A stretch of 64,000 nt of DNA. Origin: an uncultured Fusicatenibacter sp. (lineage in GTDB: Bacteria; Bacillota; Clostridia; Lachnospirales; Lachnospiraceae). The notes beneath the pieces were generated by a model. That model was not told the DNA's origin and made no database searches. It saw only the letters and a program-made list of their open reading frames with translations. Below are positions 63,549 to 64,000 of this stretch, in pieces; positions within the stretch are counted from its first letter, which is position 1; the number at the start of each line of letters is the position of its first letter. The stretch is from the NCBI GenBank assembly GCA_902493585.1, contig CABUPZ010000004.1, positions 17,289-81,288 on the forward strand, in the 5' to 3' direction. The translations under genes and the position numbers were made by a program.

Positions 63549-64000
63549 AAACGCCGACTACGGAGCCGCCGAAGCCTACCTGACCTTTGAGCATGACGAG
63601 TTCACCATGAAGCCCACCTTTGACGAAGCTGGGCGGCTTATCCCCCGGCAGGATTATCGGCTGGACACGCTGAACTGCGGGGAGGAAGATTTTGCCCTGT
63701 CCTGTATCCGGGCAAACCTGCGATACGGCAAGAACAACAAGCGGGACGATGTGAAAAGCCACCACTATATCATCAGTTTTGACCCGAGGGACGCAGCCGA
63801 CAACGGGCTGACCGTTGACCGGGCGCAGGCGTTGGGGCTTGCCTACTGCAAAGAGCATTTCCCCGGACACCAAGCTATCGTCTGCACCCACCCGGACGGG
63901 CATAACCACAGCGGCAACATTCATGTGCATATCGTCATTAACAGCCTGCGGATAGAGGAAGTCCCGTTCCTGCCCTACATGGACAGGCCAGCCGACACGA
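63520..64000 (+). CDS. Relaxase/mobilization nuclease (N-terminus only)
   Basis: The ATG at 63520 begins MATIKHISSKNADYGAAEAY and stays open to the window end (160 codons). Motifs of a MobA/VirD2-type relaxase are visible: an early Tyr candidate (DYGAAEAYL) and the metal-binding three-His motif GNIHVHIVIN after HNHSG. It nicks oriT and pilots the strand to the recipient. The C-terminal part lies beyond the right edge. Confidence 0.9.
   Translation, partial: MATIKHISSKNADYGAAEAYLTFEHDEFTMKPTFDEAGRLIPRQDYRLDTLNCGEEDFALSCIRANLRYGKNNKRDDVKSHHYIISFDPRDAADNGLTVDRAQALGLAYCKEHFPGHQAIVCTHPDGHNHSGNIHVHIVINSLRIEEVPFLPYMDRPADT

Larger units (their letters stand above)
61253..64000 (+). mobile_element. 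Integrative mobilizable or conjugative element (left part visible, edges not defined)
   Basis: A sigma-like regulator, small HTH protein, oriT-like region, MobC and relaxase follow each other as in Clostridial mobilizable transposons. The MarR-MFS-GNAT module to the left may be its cargo. Neither attachment sites nor a recombinase are in the window, so both borders remain open. Confidence 0.7.

Noticed and set aside
1..64000. tRNA or rRNA genes
   Set aside because: No cloverleaf with a conserved T-loop and no rRNA-like stretch was recognised by eye; a tRNA search tool was not available.

Overview
The window looks like chromosome of a low-to-mid GC Firmicute of the Lachnospiraceae type. This is inferred from strong AGGAGG-like ribosome binding sites, dense codirectional operons with ATGA overlaps, and a gene set of MutS2, YhaM, RlmD, TrmL, VanW-domain and LCP proteins, YesM/YesN-like two-component pairs, iron-dependent alcohol dehydrogenases and a TnpV remnant. 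No rRNA, tRNA, CRISPR array or intact insertion sequence was recognised.

Layout. 1-2517 (minus) is the N-terminal 839 codons of a secreted Ig-like-repeat surface protein that runs off the left edge. 2.8-5.4 kb holds a PepV-type dipeptidase overlapping a MerR regulator fused to a methyltransferase; a MerR-style promoter with a 19-bp spacer follows it and faces rfbA-rfbD (dTDP-rhamnose). 7.6-11.6 kb has divergent genes for an LCP wall-polymer transferase and a c-di-GMP phosphodiesterase with a degenerate GGDEF domain. 11.7-18.6 kb is a long plus-strand run: fructokinase, B12/radical-SAM protein, exonuclease, a 33-residue membrane protein, VanW protein, AIR-synthase-like protein and TrmL. 18.8-23.4 kb (minus) is a two-component system and MutS2. 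23.7-27.7 kb is a catalytically degenerate HtrA-like protein, a YhaM-type exoribonuclease and RlmD with an extra C-terminal domain.

27.7-47 kb is accessory: a decayed tnpV-like gene, then a redox island with two iron alcohol dehydrogenases, four aldo/keto reductases, an SDR, flavin/FMN reductases, a DUF362 protein, an ArsP-like permease, a MATE exporter, a cupin, esterase lipoproteins and a LysR regulator. Three promoters in the island share one composite architecture (GTATATAC, 17 bp, CTTC..C, 17 bp, TATAAT-like), which defines a candidate LysR regulon. Part of the island is decaying: a flavodoxin gene has a nonsense codon and a frame break, and a neighbouring hydrolase has lost its middle.

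47.2-57.8 kb is a carbohydrate locus: YesM-like kinase, YesN-like AraC regulator, binding protein, two permeases, GH3 glycosidase and a type-B carboxylesterase, suggesting uptake and processing of an acylated glycoside. 58-61.2 kb is a compact module (MarR, leader peptide with hairpin, MefA-like MFS exporter, GNAT, cytidine-deaminase-like enzyme, GNAT) with the look of drug resistance. From about 61.25 kb to the right edge comes the start of a mobilizable or conjugative element: an XRE remnant, a sigma-like protein, a small HTH protein, a membrane protein of unknown function, an oriT-like region, MobC and the N-terminus of a relaxase.

Main candidates for something new: the three-promoter regulon in the redox island, the leader-peptide-controlled resistance module, and the MerR-methyltransferase beside its apparent operator.
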